A model generated the notes under the pieces. It was not told the origin of the DNA and made no database searches. It saw only the letters and a list, made by a program, of their open reading frames with translations. A DNA stretch of 64,000 nucleotides, taken from contig NZ_PPPU01000017.1 of the NCBI RefSeq assembly GCF_006483455.1, positions 48,257 through 112,256 of the forward strand, given 5' to 3'. Origin of the DNA: Methylomonas koyamae (GTDB lineage Bacteria; Pseudomonadota; Gammaproteobacteria; Methylococcales; Methylomonadaceae). The first letter of the stretch is position 1. Every line of letters starts with the position of its first letter. Position numbers and translations under genes: made by a program. Below are positions 19,331 through 27,344 of this stretch, one piece after another.

Positions 19331-20782
19331 ATGCACAACAAGACTTTAAGCGAGCTGGCCGCCGGCCTGCGCGCCAAGCAATTTTCCTGCGTGGAACTAA
19401 CCCACGCCTTTTTGGCACGGATCAAACAACACCCAGCGCTGAACGCCTTCATCACCATCAGCGAGGAACACGCGTTAGCTCAGGCCGCCGCTGCCGATCA
19501 ACGCCTCGCTAACGGCGATGCAACCGATTTGACCGGGATTCCGATCGCCCACAAAGACATTTTCTGCACTCTGGGCGTTAAAACCAGTTGCGGCTCGAAA
19601 ATGCTCGACAACTTTGTCGCGCCTTACGATGCCAGCGTCGTCGATAAATTCAACCAGGCCGGGGCAGTGACTCTGGGCAAGTTGAACATGGACGAATTCG
19701 CGATGGGCTCGTCCAACGAAACCAGTTTCTACGGCCCGGCGCGTAACCCCTGGAACACCGATTGCGTCGCCGGCGGCTCGTCCGGCGGCTCGGCAGTCGC
19801 CGTCGCCGCACGCTTGGCACCGGCGGTGACCGGCACCGATACCGGCGGCTCGATCCGCCAGCCGGCGGCGTTTTGCGGCATCACCGGTTTGAAACCGACT
19901 TACGGCCGGGTATCGCGTTACGGCATGATCGCCTACGCCTCCAGTCTGGACCAGGGCGGGCCGATGGCGCGTAACGCCGAAGACGCTGCGCTGTTGCTGC
20001 AAACCATGGCCGGCTTCGATAGCAAAGATTCCACCAGCGTCGACCAACCGGTTCCGAATTACAGTGCCGGCCTCAACGACAGTCTGCAGGGCTTGAAAAT
20101 CGGCCTGCCCAAACAGTTTTTCAGCAGCCAGCTCGATAGCCAAATGGCGGCAACGATTCAGGCCGCGATTGCCGAATACCAAAAACTCGGCGCCACGGTG
20201 CAGGAAGTGGATATGCCGAACCTGGAGCTGGCGATTCCGGCTTATTACGTGATCGCCTCGGCCGAATGCTCGTCCAACCTGTCACGCTACGACGGCGTCC
20301 GTTTCGGTTACCGCTGCCAAAATCCGGCCGACCTGACCGACCTCTACACCCGTTCGCGCGGCGAGGCTTTCGGTGCCGAAGTCAAACGCCGCATTCTGAT
20401 GGGCACCTATGCGTTGTCGGCAGGCTATTACGATGCCTATTACCTGAAGGCTCAGCAAGTGCGTCGCCTGATCAGCGACGACTTCAAGCGTGCGTTAAGC
20501 GAGGTGGATGTGCTGATGGGACCGGTCACGCCCGGCACCGCCTTCAAGATCGGCGCAAAAACCAGCGACCCGATCCAAATGTATCTGGAAGACATTTACA
20601 CGATCGCCATCAACCTGGCGGGTTTACCGGCGATGTCGATTCCGGCCGGCTTCATCGGCGGACTGCCGGTCGGTTTGCAGGTGATCGGCAATTATTTCAG
20701 CGAAGCCAAATTGCTGAACATCGGACACCGCTACCAGCAAGCCACCGATTGGCATTTGCAAAGTCCCAAAGGCTTCGAATAA
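19331..20782 (+). CDS. gatA: Aspartyl/glutamyl-tRNA amidotransferase subunit A
   Basis: 483 residues, full length. It has the amidase Ser-cisSer-Lys triad: the Lys in [12 protein letters not shown], the [36 protein letters not shown] signature with both serines, and the downstream [11 protein letters not shown] block. It hydrolyses glutamine and passes ammonia to GatB. It begins nine bases after gatC and is followed 13 bases later by a Uma2-type gene rather than directly by gatB. Confidence 0.98.
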   Translation: MHNKTLSELAAGLRAKQFSCVELTHAFLARIKQHPALNAFITISEEHALAQAAAADQRLANGDATDLTGIPIAHKDIFCTLGVKTSCGSKMLDNFVAPYDASVVDKFNQAGAVTLGKLNMDEFAMGSSNETSFYGPARNPWNTDCVAGGSSGGSAVAVAARLAPAVTGTDTGGSIRQPAAFCGITGLKPTYGRVSRYGMIAYASSLDQGGPMARNAEDAALLLQTMAGFDSKDSTSVDQPVPNYSAGLNDSLQGLKIGLPKQFFSSQLDSQMAATIQAAIAEYQKLGATVQEVDMPNLELAIPAYYVIASAECSSNLSRYDGVRFGYRCQNPADLTDLYTRSRGEAFGAEVKRRILMGTYALSAGYYDAYYLKAQQVRRLISDDFKRALSEVDVLMGPVTPGTAFKIGAKTSDPIQMYLEDIYTIAINLAGLPAMSIPAGFIGGLPVGLQVIGNYFSEAKLLNIGHRYQQATDWHLQSPKGFE

Positions 20783-20795
20783 CCCGGGAGGCACC

Positions 20796-21398
20796 ATGGC
20801 GCCTATCACGCAACTTTCGCAACTGGATTTGAACGGCACTTACAGCTATGCCGATTATCTGACTTGGCGGCTGGAGGAAAGCGTCGAGTTGATCAAGGGC
20901 AAGGTTATGGCGATGTCGCCGGCGCCGAGCAGGAAGCATCAGAGCGTGTCGCTAAATCTATCGGTCAGCTTAGGCAGCTACTTCAAACACAAGCAGCCCA
21001 ATGTCTACGTGGCACCCTTCGACGTCAAACTCTACGACCGCCGCGAGTCCTTGCTTAAAGACCGCGAAGCCTTCAGCGTGGTCCAACCCGATCTGTGCGT
21101 GATTTGCGACCGGGAAAAACTGACCGAACAGGGCTGCGACGGCGCCCCGGACTGGATTATCGAAATTTTATCTCCGGGCAACAGCCAACGGGAGTTGCGC
21201 CTGAAATACCAGCTGTATCAAGAAAGCGGCGTCACTGAATACTGGATCGTACATCCGTACGAACAAACACTGTACCAGTTCGTCCTCGACGAGCAGGAAA
21301 AATACCAGCTGCATGCCATGCACCCCGGCGACGAAATCGCCACGCCGTATTTATTCCCCGACCTGCAAATCGACCTGAACGACGTTTTTGCCGAATAA
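20796..21398 (+). CDS. Uma2 family (DUF820) putative restriction endonuclease
   Basis: 200 residues. The Uma2 pattern is complete: N-terminal TYADYLTWRLEES with MSPAPSRKHQSVS, then PDLCVICDREKL, GAPDWIIEILSPGNSQRELRLKYQLYQESGVTEYWIVHP. The Asp, Glu-x-Leu and following Lys fit a PD-(D/E)xK nuclease core. Uma2 genes are abundant in cyanobacteria and scattered elsewhere, with no agreed function. Here the gene is set tightly between gatA and gatB (13 and 19 bp gaps) with a GGGAGG ribosome binding site, so it is cotranscribed with an essential translation operon. Its GC and codon use look like its neighbours'. Confidence 0.85.
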   Translation: MAPITQLSQLDLNGTYSYADYLTWRLEESVELIKGKVMAMSPAPSRKHQSVSLNLSVSLGSYFKHKQPNVYVAPFDVKLYDRRESLLKDREAFSVVQPDLCVICDREKLTEQGCDGAPDWIIEILSPGNSQRELRLKYQLYQESGVTEYWIVHPYEQTLYQFVLDEQEKYQLHAMHPGDEIATPYLFPDLQIDLNDVFAE

Positions 21399-21417
21399 GT
21401 TTTAAAAGGAAAGCACC

Positions 21418-22854
21418 ATGAGCTCACAATGGGAAGCCGTCATCGGCCTGGAAATCCACACCCAACTCTCTACAAAATCCAAAATCTTTTCCGGTGCCGC
21501 CACCGCGTATGGCGCCGAACCCAATACCCAGGCCTGCGCGGTCGATTTGGGTTTGCCCGGTGTTTTGCCGGTGCTGAATCAGGACGCGGTGCGCAAAGCC
21601 GTGACCTTCGGCTTGGCCATCGACGCCGAGATTGCCCCGCAGTCTATATTCGCCCGAAAAAACTACTTTTATCCTGATTTGCCGAAAGGTTACCAAATCA
21701 GCCAGTTCGAACTGCCGATCGTCGGCAACGGCCATCTGGATATCGAAGTCGACGGCGAGACCAAACGCATCGGCATTACCCGCGCCCATTTGGAAGAAGA
21801 CGCCGGCAAATCCTTGCACGAAGATTTCCACGGCTTGACCGGCATCGACTTGAATCGAGCCGGCACCCCGCTTTTGGAAATCGTCTCCGAGCCGGACATG
21901 CGCTCGTCCAAGGAAGCCGTGGCCTACATGCGCAAACTGCACGAACTGGTGCGCTACCTGGAAATCTGCGACGGCAACATGCAGGAAGGCTCGTTCCGCT
22001 GCGACGCCAACGTCTCGGTCCGCCCCAAAGGCCAGCAAGAATTCGGCACCCGCGCTGAAATCAAGAACATCAACTCCTTCCGTTTCGTCGAAAAAGCCAT
22101 CAATCACGAAATCGAACGACAGATTGACCTGATCGAAGGCGGCGGCAAAGTGGTGCAGGAAACTCGCCTGTACGACGCCAACAAAGACGAAACCCGCTCG
22201 ATGCGCAGCAAGGAAGAAGCCAACGACTACCGCTATTTCCCCGACCCGGACTTATTGCCGGTCGTGATCGAAGAAAGCTTGAAAGACGAAATTCGCGCCA
22301 CCTTGCCGGAACTGCCCGACGCCAAGAAACAACGCTTCATTGCCCAATACGGCATGGACGGCGAAAGCGCCGCCACCTTGACCTCTTCGCGCGAACTGGC
22401 CGACTTTTACGAAAAAGTCGTGGCTGAATCCGGCGAAGCCAAATTGGCGACCAACTGGCTGACCGGCGATGTGCTCGGCGCACTGAACAAGGCCGGCCTG
22501 GAAATCGGCGATTGCCCGGTCAGCGCTGAGCGTTTGGCCGGCCTGCTGAAACGGGTCGCCGACAACACCATTTCTGGCAAAACCGCGAAGCAGGTGTTCG
22601 ACAAACTGTGGAACGGCAGCGAAACCGCCGACGAAATCATCGAAAAAGAAGGCCTGAAGCAAATCACCGACACCGGCGCCATCGAAGCCATCGTCGACAG
22701 CGTCATCGCCGCCAATCCGGGCCCGGTAGAGCAATATTTGTCCGGCAAAGAAAAAGCGCTGATGGCTCTGGTCGGCCAAATCATGAAGCAAACCCAAGGC
22801 AAGGCCAATCCGGCCGAAGTCAACAAAATGTTGATTGCCAAGCTTAAAGGCTAA
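21418..22854 (+). CDS. gatB: Aspartyl/glutamyl-tRNA amidotransferase subunit B
   Basis: 478 residues, full length. [82 protein letters not shown] and [15 protein letters not shown] are invariant GatB blocks. The C-terminal YqeY-like tail (from about residue 325) binds tRNA. It activates the side-chain carboxylate on tRNA with ATP and amidates it. Ribosome binding site AAAGGA lies eight bases upstream of the ATG. Confidence 0.98.
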   Translation: MSSQWEAVIGLEIHTQLSTKSKIFSGAATAYGAEPNTQACAVDLGLPGVLPVLNQDAVRKAVTFGLAIDAEIAPQSIFARKNYFYPDLPKGYQISQFELPIVGNGHLDIEVDGETKRIGITRAHLEEDAGKSLHEDFHGLTGIDLNRAGTPLLEIVSEPDMRSSKEAVAYMRKLHELVRYLEICDGNMQEGSFRCDANVSVRPKGQQEFGTRAEIKNINSFRFVEKAINHEIERQIDLIEGGGKVVQETRLYDANKDETRSMRSKEEANDYRYFPDPDLLPVVIEESLKDEIRATLPELPDAKKQRFIAQYGMDGESAATLTSSRELADFYEKVVAESGEAKLATNWLTGDVLGALNKAGLEIGDCPVSAERLAGLLKRVADNTISGKTAKQVFDKLWNGSETADEIIEKEGLKQITDTGAIEAIVDSVIAANPGPVEQYLSGKEKALMALVGQIMKQTQGKANPAEVNKMLIAKLKG

Positions 22855-22860
22855 GCGTAG

Positions 22861-22885
22861 CGGCTCCCGTTAAGCACGGGAGCCG
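22861..22885 (+). terminator. Terminator hairpin after gatB
   Basis: CGGCTCCCGT (22861-22870) and ACGGGAGCCG (22876-22885) form a perfect 10-bp stem with a 5-base loop, six bases after the gatB stop. No U-tract follows. It could act from either side since the next gene is convergent. Confidence 0.65.
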
Positions 22886-22905
22886 TAGCAAAGCCTCCGC
22901 CCTCA

Positions 22906-22936
22906 CTGACCGCTCGCCGAATCCGGCAGCGGTCAG
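22906..22936 (-). terminator. Terminator hairpin after the methanethiol oxidase gene
   Basis: CTGACCGCT (22906-22914) pairs with AGCGGTCAG (22928-22936); an inner GCC/GGC extends it. It lies 12 bases beyond the stop of the minus-strand gene. Together with the neighbouring gatB hairpin it separates convergent transcription units. Confidence 0.55.
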
Positions 22937-22948
22937 CGGGCCAACCGC

Positions 22949-24262
22949 TTATTTCGGCGCTTTACCGTACAAGGCGTAGGCGCCGAACCGCATCTGGTGC
23001 GCCCTGCCCAGTTTCTCTTTATTGAAGTCGATCGAGAACTGCTCGGTCAACTTGTCGCCGTCCCAACTATAAGCCTTGAAGTACTGCTCGTTGTCGGCGC
23101 CTTTCTTGTCCCAATTCGCCAGCAGCGACGAGGTGTAATACAGGCGCTTGCCATCCCAGCTCGACGACACCATGTTGACCTGGGCGCCGATTTTTTGCTC
23201 GAACACTTGTTTGGGGTGGAACGGGTCGCTGATGTCGAAGCGGCGGGTTTTGCCGTCCATGAAGGTGTTGACCCACAAGGTCTTGTCGTCGCTGGAGATC
23301 GAAATATCCACCGGCAACGGCACCTTGGCCGGTTCGCCGATGTCGGCCACATCCTTGGCTTGCCATTCGCCTTTGTCGTCCTGGTAAATCAGCCAGATTT
23401 TCGAAGTCAGCGCGGTGCTGGTGAAGCAGTAATTATGCGCTTCGTCCCAGGCGCAACGGATTTCCAGCGGCGCCCCCGGCACGTCGAACACTTTTTTCGG
23501 CTGTCGGCTGTGCAAATCCCATTGCACCACGGTATTGCCGAAGCGTTTCATCGCTTCGGGGTCGGCCAGCATCTTGCCGAAATCCATCATGTAGTTCGAC
23601 CAGCCGGTAAACGACGAGGTCAGCATCAAGTTCTTGCGTGGTAAAGCCCTTACATCGTAGTTGTAGCCGTCGGCGTATTTGCCGGATTTGATCGCACCTT
23701 GCAGATTGTCGTCGGTCGGCAGCCAGTAGGTGGCGATGTAGTCGCCGGCATTGCTGTATTCCACAATCGCGGTGCGGCCGCCGTGATCTTTATTATTGGA
23801 CAGGCCGGTAATGACCATTCGCCCCGGCAAGGCATACAAACTGTGCGGGCCGACCACGCCGCCGCTTTTGGCCACGAAGTCGGTGATGGTTTTAGTCAAT
23901 TTGGGTTTGGCTGGGTCAGTGGCGACATCAAAGATGAAAATCTTGTTGGTATCCAATCCGCCGGCCCACAGAAATTTACGGTCGTCGGTAAAGTCGGAAT
24001 GGTGGGCTTCGTTGCGGCCGCCTACCGACAGACTGGCGACGACTTTGCCGTATTGTTTGGATTTTGGGTTGACGTCGACGGTGACCAGTTTGTCCTGCTC
24101 GTCGCCTACGCCTTCCGCGCCCAGAGTCCAGATGTAAACGAAATCTTCCTGGCCGGTGATTTTCGCCATGTACGGCGAGGCGCAGGTTTCGTCGGCGCTG
24201 ACCGACAGACTGGCGCTGCCGAGCAACAGCGCGGCGGTAAAGGTGCTGAGTTTAAAGTTCAT
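22949..24262 (-). CDS. mtoX: Methanethiol oxidase (SBP56 / selenium-binding protein family), exported
   Basis: 437 residues with a Sec signal peptide (FTAALLLGSASLSVSA, cleavage near SADE). The mature protein is a SBP56 beta-propeller: SLSVGGRNEAHHSDFTDDRKFLWAGGLDTNKIFIFDV, GPHSLYALPGRMVITGLSN, RCAWDEAHNYCFTSTALTSKIWL and AHQMRFGAYALYG. In Hyphomicrobium this family is the copper-dependent periplasmic MtoX, oxidising methanethiol to formaldehyde, H2S and H2O2. That would suit a methylotroph: formaldehyde feeds C1 metabolism and H2S could feed the sulfur module near 58 kb. The function is inferred from family. It has a strong GGGGGAGAG ribosome binding site; a long inverted repeat lies directly upstream. 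Confidence 0.85.
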   Translation of the reverse strand: MNFKLSTFTAALLLGSASLSVSADETCASPYMAKITGQEDFVYIWTLGAEGVGDEQDKLVTVDVNPKSKQYGKVVASLSVGGRNEAHHSDFTDDRKFLWAGGLDTNKIFIFDVATDPAKPKLTKTITDFVAKSGGVVGPHSLYALPGRMVITGLSNNKDHGGRTAIVEYSNAGDYIATYWLPTDDNLQGAIKSGKYADGYNYDVRALPRKNLMLTSSFTGWSNYMMDFGKMLADPEAMKRFGNTVVQWDLHSRQPKKVFDVPGAPLEIRCAWDEAHNYCFTSTALTSKIWLIYQDDKGEWQAKDVADIGEPAKVPLPVDISISSDDKTLWVNTFMDGKTRRFDISDPFHPKQVFEQKIGAQVNMVSSSWDGKRLYYTSSLLANWDKKGADNEQYFKAYSWDGDKLTEQFSIDFNKEKLGRAHQMRFGAYALYGKAPK

Positions 24263-24297
24263 GGTGTTCTCTCCCCCGAGAAAGTGTTGTGGTGATA

Positions 24298-24390
24298 TAG
24301 GCCGGAATAAGCGTCAACGCTTCCGGCAGAAATTTACCTGTGCTGCGTCGAAAGGTTTGCCGGAAACGCCTGACGGCTTATTCCGGCCTA
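24298..24390. repeat. 93-bp imperfect inverted repeat (REP/MITE-like) upstream of mtoX
   Basis: The outer arms TAGGCCGGAATAAGC (24298-24312) and GCTTATTCCGGCCTA (24376-24390) are perfect 15-bp inverted copies. Pairing continues imperfectly inward: GTCAACGCTTCCGGCA against TGCCGGAAACGCCTGAC. The whole could fold as one long cruciform or RNA hairpin. It starts 36 bp upstream of mtoX and ends 44 bp before the stop of the next gene upstream, so it could be a REP-type element, a miniature mobile element, or a leader/terminator structure. No target-site duplication is obvious. Confidence 0.7.
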
Positions 24391-24433
24391 CCGTTTGAGG
24401 CCGCAACATAGGCGATACGCAAGCTGATATCGC

Positions 24434-24706
24434 TCAATCGGCCGTGGTCGGATCGATCACGGTCTTGATTTCCTCGATCCGATTGGCCGGAAAACCGCCC
24501 TGCTCGGCGTGCTCGCGGATCGCCTGCTCGCTGTCGGCGATGTAAATGCAATACACCTTGTCGCCGGTGATATAGCTGTGCAGCCATTGAATGCGCGGCC
24601 CCATCTCGCGCAACACGCCGCAGGACTTTTGCGAAATGCCTTGCAGCTCGGCATGCGTCAACTGGCCGGCGCCGGGAATATCGCGTTCGATGATGTATTT
24701 AGGCAT
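24434..24706 (-). CDS. DUF4242 (SCO4226-like) small protein
   Basis: 90 residues forming a ferredoxin-like fold family: MPKYIIERDIPGAGQLT, CGVLREMGPRIQWLHSYITGDKVYCIYIADSEQAIREHAEQGGFPANRIEEIKTVIDPTT. The SCO4226 homologue of Streptomyces binds nickel; other members are uncharacterised. It has a very good AGGAGG ribosome binding site. An 18-nt sequence identical to one in the tetR promoter lies just upstream, so it is probably controlled by that regulator. Confidence 0.8.
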   Translation of the reverse strand: MPKYIIERDIPGAGQLTHAELQGISQKSCGVLREMGPRIQWLHSYITGDKVYCIYIADSEQAIREHAEQGGFPANRIEEIKTVIDPTTAD

Positions 24707-24724
24707 GATGACCTCCTAATAAAT

Positions 24725-24742
24725 GACCGGTCGTCTAATTTG
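24725..24742 (-). promoter_or_regulatory. TetR operator-like site upstream of the DUF4242 gene
   Basis: GACCGGTCGTCTAATTTG is identical over 18 nt to the sequence within the tetR promoter at 26582-26599. Its core GACCGGTC is a perfect palindrome, as expected for a TetR-type dimer site. It lies 19-36 bp upstream of the DUF4242 start codon, in the promoter position. Confidence 0.7.
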
Positions 24743-24798
24743 CCGGCGTTAAAAAATGCTGCCCGGTGGGCAGCGAGGTTTTGTTTGTGGCGTGAGAG

Positions 24799-25095
24799 TT
24801 ACGATTTAACCCGATACTTCCAATAACCCGGTTCTTGTCGCATATGCATCACAGCGATGATGTATATCGCATCCTCTCGAACGCTGTAAACAATGCCGAA
24901 AGGGAAGTGAGGTAGTTTGCATTTGCGAACATCACCCGCTAATTTCCGATACAGCAATGGTTGGTAAGCGATTTTTGCTGCCGCGTCCTCGATAGCATCG
25001 ACAAAACGCTGCCCCAACTCCGCTTGCTTCTCGCGATAGTACACGGTAGCGGCATTGGCTTCGGTCAATGCCTCATCATTCCAAATAACCCGCAT
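24799..25095 (-). CDS. ParE/RelE superfamily toxin
   Basis: 98 residues. The pattern VIWNDEALTEANAATVYYREKQAELGQRFVDAIEDAAAKIAYQPLLYRKLAGDVRKCKLPHFPFGIVYSVREDAIYIIAVMHMRQEPGYW is a standard ParE-type toxin: N-terminal helical hairpin, then the R-K-C-x-L-x-x-F-P-F-x-I-x-Y beta core and a final A-V-x-H-x-x-R-x-P-x-x-W. The ATG overlaps the stop of the antitoxin gene by one base (TAATG). Targets of this branch can be gyrase or mRNA; not decidable here. Confidence 0.85.
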   Translation of the reverse strand: MRVIWNDEALTEANAATVYYREKQAELGQRFVDAIEDAAAKIAYQPLLYRKLAGDVRKCKLPHFPFGIVYSVREDAIYIIAVMHMRQEPGYWKYRVKS

Positions 25096-25325
25096 TAGGC
25101 AAGGCTTGCGCGCAATTGAGCTATCGCTGATTCGTGATCGACGAGTCGAGCCGTTCCGTTATCAATTGCGGCACAACGGCGCTGAATTTCTTCCTGCCAT
25201 TCAGCCGAGACAGGAAAGTCTTCCTCAAAATCCAGGGATTCCAATAGAGTTTCAGCAATAAAGGCGCGAATTGCGGGTTCCAATTGCATCGCGTCGTCGA
25301 TGATGCGTTTAGGGTCGTTGTTCAT
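25095..25325 (-). CDS. Addiction-module antitoxin (putative)
   Basis: 76 residues from the ATG at 25325: MNNDPKRIIDDAMQLEPAIRAFIAETLLESLD, acidic middle, then EEIQRRCAAIDNGTARLVDHESAIAQLRASL. This matches the short 'addiction module protein' family found upstream of ParE toxins. The reading frame is open 123 bp further upstream, but that extension lacks homology and would run into the lipoprotein gene, so the later start is chosen. Antitoxin-toxin overlap of one base indicates coupled translation. Confidence 0.75.
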   Translation of the reverse strand: MNNDPKRIIDDAMQLEPAIRAFIAETLLESLDFEEDFPVSAEWQEEIQRRCAAIDNGTARLVDHESAIAQLRASLA

Positions 25326-25405
25326 AATTCGTTGCTCGGGTGAAATATCCACATTTGTTACCTCTTTACAAGTTGCGCTTACGGCGTCCAGCACGTCTAA
25401 GTTCC

Positions 25406-25915
25406 TTAAGATTTTATTCGTTCCAAAGGCTTCTTTTGATCTCGCCAATCCTGCAAGCTAATCGGACCGTCGGCCAAATCATCTACCAATATCTCCTTTC
25501 CATCAATTCGTACCCAAAACGACTCCCAACGATGCATATGAGTGTCTTGACTCTCAAAGAAATCAACCGGCCAATATTGCTTCCCATCTATGTCTTGTGA
25601 CTCTTTAGCTGTGGTTAATATTGCCGCATGCACCTTACCTTGCGATTTTTGATCGATATAGTCCGACCACGCTTTGATTTCGGGAAGTTCGAAAACCAAT
25701 GCTACCGCATTATCGACCACGAGTTCTGTAGGACTCGCTTCCGACTTTTGGGGAGGCCCTACTGGGTTCTCTGAAACAACAGTTACCACCGCTTCTGGCT
25801 TTTCAACAAGCTCAACAACAGGCCGTTCTGACTTCGTTGAGGAGGTTGTTTCTGGCTGCTCGGAGCATCCTCCTAAACAAAAACATAATGGAATCAGGAT
25901 AAATAGGATTTTCAA
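25406..25915 (-). CDS. Hypothetical lipoprotein
   Basis: 169 residues. MKILFILIPLCFCLGGC is a clear type II signal with an LGGC lipobox, followed by a Ser/Thr/Glu/Val-rich linker (about residues 18-65) and a small C-terminal domain with W-x-D-Y-I-D-Q-K, GKQYWPVDFFES, WESFWVRIDGKEILVDDLADGPISLQDWR. I do not recognise the family. Base composition is visibly more AT-rich than the surrounding genes, which together with the adjacent toxin-antitoxin pair suggests acquired DNA between tetR and the DUF4242 gene. Confidence 0.65.
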   Translation of the reverse strand: MKILFILIPLCFCLGGCSEQPETTSSTKSERPVVELVEKPEAVVTVVSENPVGPPQKSEASPTELVVDNAVALVFELPEIKAWSDYIDQKSQGKVHAAILTTAKESQDIDGKQYWPVDFFESQDTHMHRWESFWVRIDGKEILVDDLADGPISLQDWRDQKKPLERIKS

Positions 25916-25970
25916 AAGACTCCTCCAAAAGCAATATGGTGCATGACAGTTTACAGAAAACTGTATCTAT

Positions 25971-26567
25971 TCACGCTCTAAAATAGTCATCCAACAAATC
26001 CCGACAAACCGCCTGCAAAGGCTCCACCGACTGCTCGACCTTCATCCGCAGCAGCGCCCCCTGCCAGCCGTTCAGCATCAAATCCGCCATACTCTTGGCC
26101 GAGCGATCCAGCCGCACCGAACCTTGCTTTTGGCCGCGTTCCAAAGCCGATTGCTGTAAGGCACTGTAACGACCAACGGCATCCAGCAAGGCATCCCGGC
26201 ACAATGGACTGGTATCGCCGATCTCGCCCATCAAATTACCCAGCAAACAACCGCCCTTGAAACCGGTTTGAGCCACTTCGGCGATCAATCCCAGGTAGTA
26301 CGCCTTCAAGGCCGCCAGGCCATCCGTTTCCGGGTTTTGCAAATGGCCGGATAAGCGCAGGATAAACGGCTCGATGTAATGATGTACCGCCTCGGCGGCG
26401 AATTGTTCCTTGCTGCCGAAATAGCTGTAAAACGAGCCTTTCGGAATCTGTACCGTGTCCAGGATCTCTTTCAGACCGGTGGCGTGATAGCCTTTTTCCA
26501 ATAGCAGACTAACGCCCTGATCGAGCAGCCTGTCTTTTTTGACTTGTTTGGGTGCTGTTTTCGCCAT
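25971..26567 (-). CDS. TetR family transcriptional regulator
   Basis: 198 residues from the second of two in-frame ATGs. N-terminal HTH: LLDQGVSLLLEKGYHATGLKEILDTVQIPKGSFYSYFGSKEQFAAEAV, followed by a TetR_C ligand domain with GGCLLGNLMGEIGDTSPLCRDALLDAV. The second ATG (26567) is preferred because a strong sigma-70 promoter places the transcription start there. Cys residues in the ligand domain may allow electrophile sensing, but this is speculative. Likely represses itself and the DUF4242 gene through identical operator sequences. Confidence 0.85.
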   Translation of the reverse strand: MAKTAPKQVKKDRLLDQGVSLLLEKGYHATGLKEILDTVQIPKGSFYSYFGSKEQFAAEAVHHYIEPFILRLSGHLQNPETDGLAALKAYYLGLIAEVAQTGFKGGCLLGNLMGEIGDTSPLCRDALLDAVGRYSALQQSALERGQKQGSVRLDRSAKSMADLMLNGWQGALLRMKVEQSVEPLQAVCRDLLDDYFRA

Positions 26568-26574
26568 GGACCGC

Positions 26575-26603
26575 ATTATGCGACCGGTCGTCTAATTTGT
26601 AAA
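26575..26603 (-). promoter_or_regulatory. tetR promoter with operator in the spacer
   Basis: On the minus strand TTTACA (26603-26598), a 17-bp spacer, and CATAAT (26580-26575) form a good sigma-70 promoter. The spacer contains the GACCGGTC palindrome of the 18-nt element at 26582-26599. The expected transcription start is about 7-8 bases downstream, at or next to the ATG at 26567, so the mRNA would be leaderless. Confidence 0.65.
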
Positions 26604-26738
26604 TCAGTTTTTCCTAATTCTTTAATAAGCCTTATCAGCGCTATCGGCTAACGACTCCCGACCAGCCAATTGGCGATTTTTCGGCTTCGTTTTATGTTAT
26701 GTTGCAGCTTTGTTTCTGCTTACCGATAAACCAGCCAC

Positions 26739-27305
26739 ATGAGCATTAAATCAGACCAATGGATTCGCCGCATGTCCGAGCAACACGGCATGATCGAGCC
26801 GTTTCAGGCCGGCCAGATTCGCGAATCCGCCCAGGGCCGCATTATTTCCTACGGCACTTCCAGCTACGGCTACGACGTCCGCTGCTCCAACGAATTCAAA
26901 ATCTTCACCAACATCAACTCCACGATCGTCGACCCGAAGGATTTCGACGAAGCCAGCTTCGTTGATGTTAAATCCGACGTCTGCATCATTCCGCCCAATT
27001 CGTTCGCGCTGGCTCGCACCGTCGAATATTTCCGAATTCCGCGCGACGTGCTGGTGGTGTGCCTGGGCAAATCGACCTACGCCCGCTGCGGCATCATCGT
27101 TAACGTCACGCCGCTGGAACCGGAATGGGAAGGTCACGTAACACTAGAGTTCTCGAACACTACCCCGCTGCCGGCCAAAATCTACGCCAACGAAGGCGTG
27201 GCGCAAATGCTGTTTTTCGGCGGCGACGAAATCTGCGAAACCTCGTACAAAGACCGGGGCGGCAAATACCAGGGCCAGACCGGAGTCACCCTACCAAAAG
27301 CCTGA
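26739..27305 (+). CDS. dcd: dCTP deaminase
   Basis: 188 residues, full length. [40 protein letters not shown], and [52 protein letters not shown] match Dcd. The catalytic Glu is in [16 protein letters not shown]. The enzyme deaminates dCTP to dUTP for dTMP synthesis. The upstream region to the tetR promoter is about 140 bp and AT-rich; TATGTT-like -10 hexamers are present. Confidence 0.97.
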   Translation: MSIKSDQWIRRMSEQHGMIEPFQAGQIRESAQGRIISYGTSSYGYDVRCSNEFKIFTNINSTIVDPKDFDEASFVDVKSDVCIIPPNSFALARTVEYFRIPRDVLVVCLGKSTYARCGIIVNVTPLEPEWEGHVTLEFSNTTPLPAKIYANEGVAQMLFFGGDEICETSYKDRGGKYQGQTGVTLPKA

Positions 27306-27344
27306 TCGGCGTCCCGCCGTTTTAACTTCACCTGGGATAACGAC

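Noticed and set aside
22861..22936. Riboswitch-like GCAAAGCCTCCG string after gatB, reminiscent of the GEMM c-di-GMP motif
   Set aside because: It lies between two terminator hairpins of convergent genes and lacks the second GEMM stem and a downstream gene to control.
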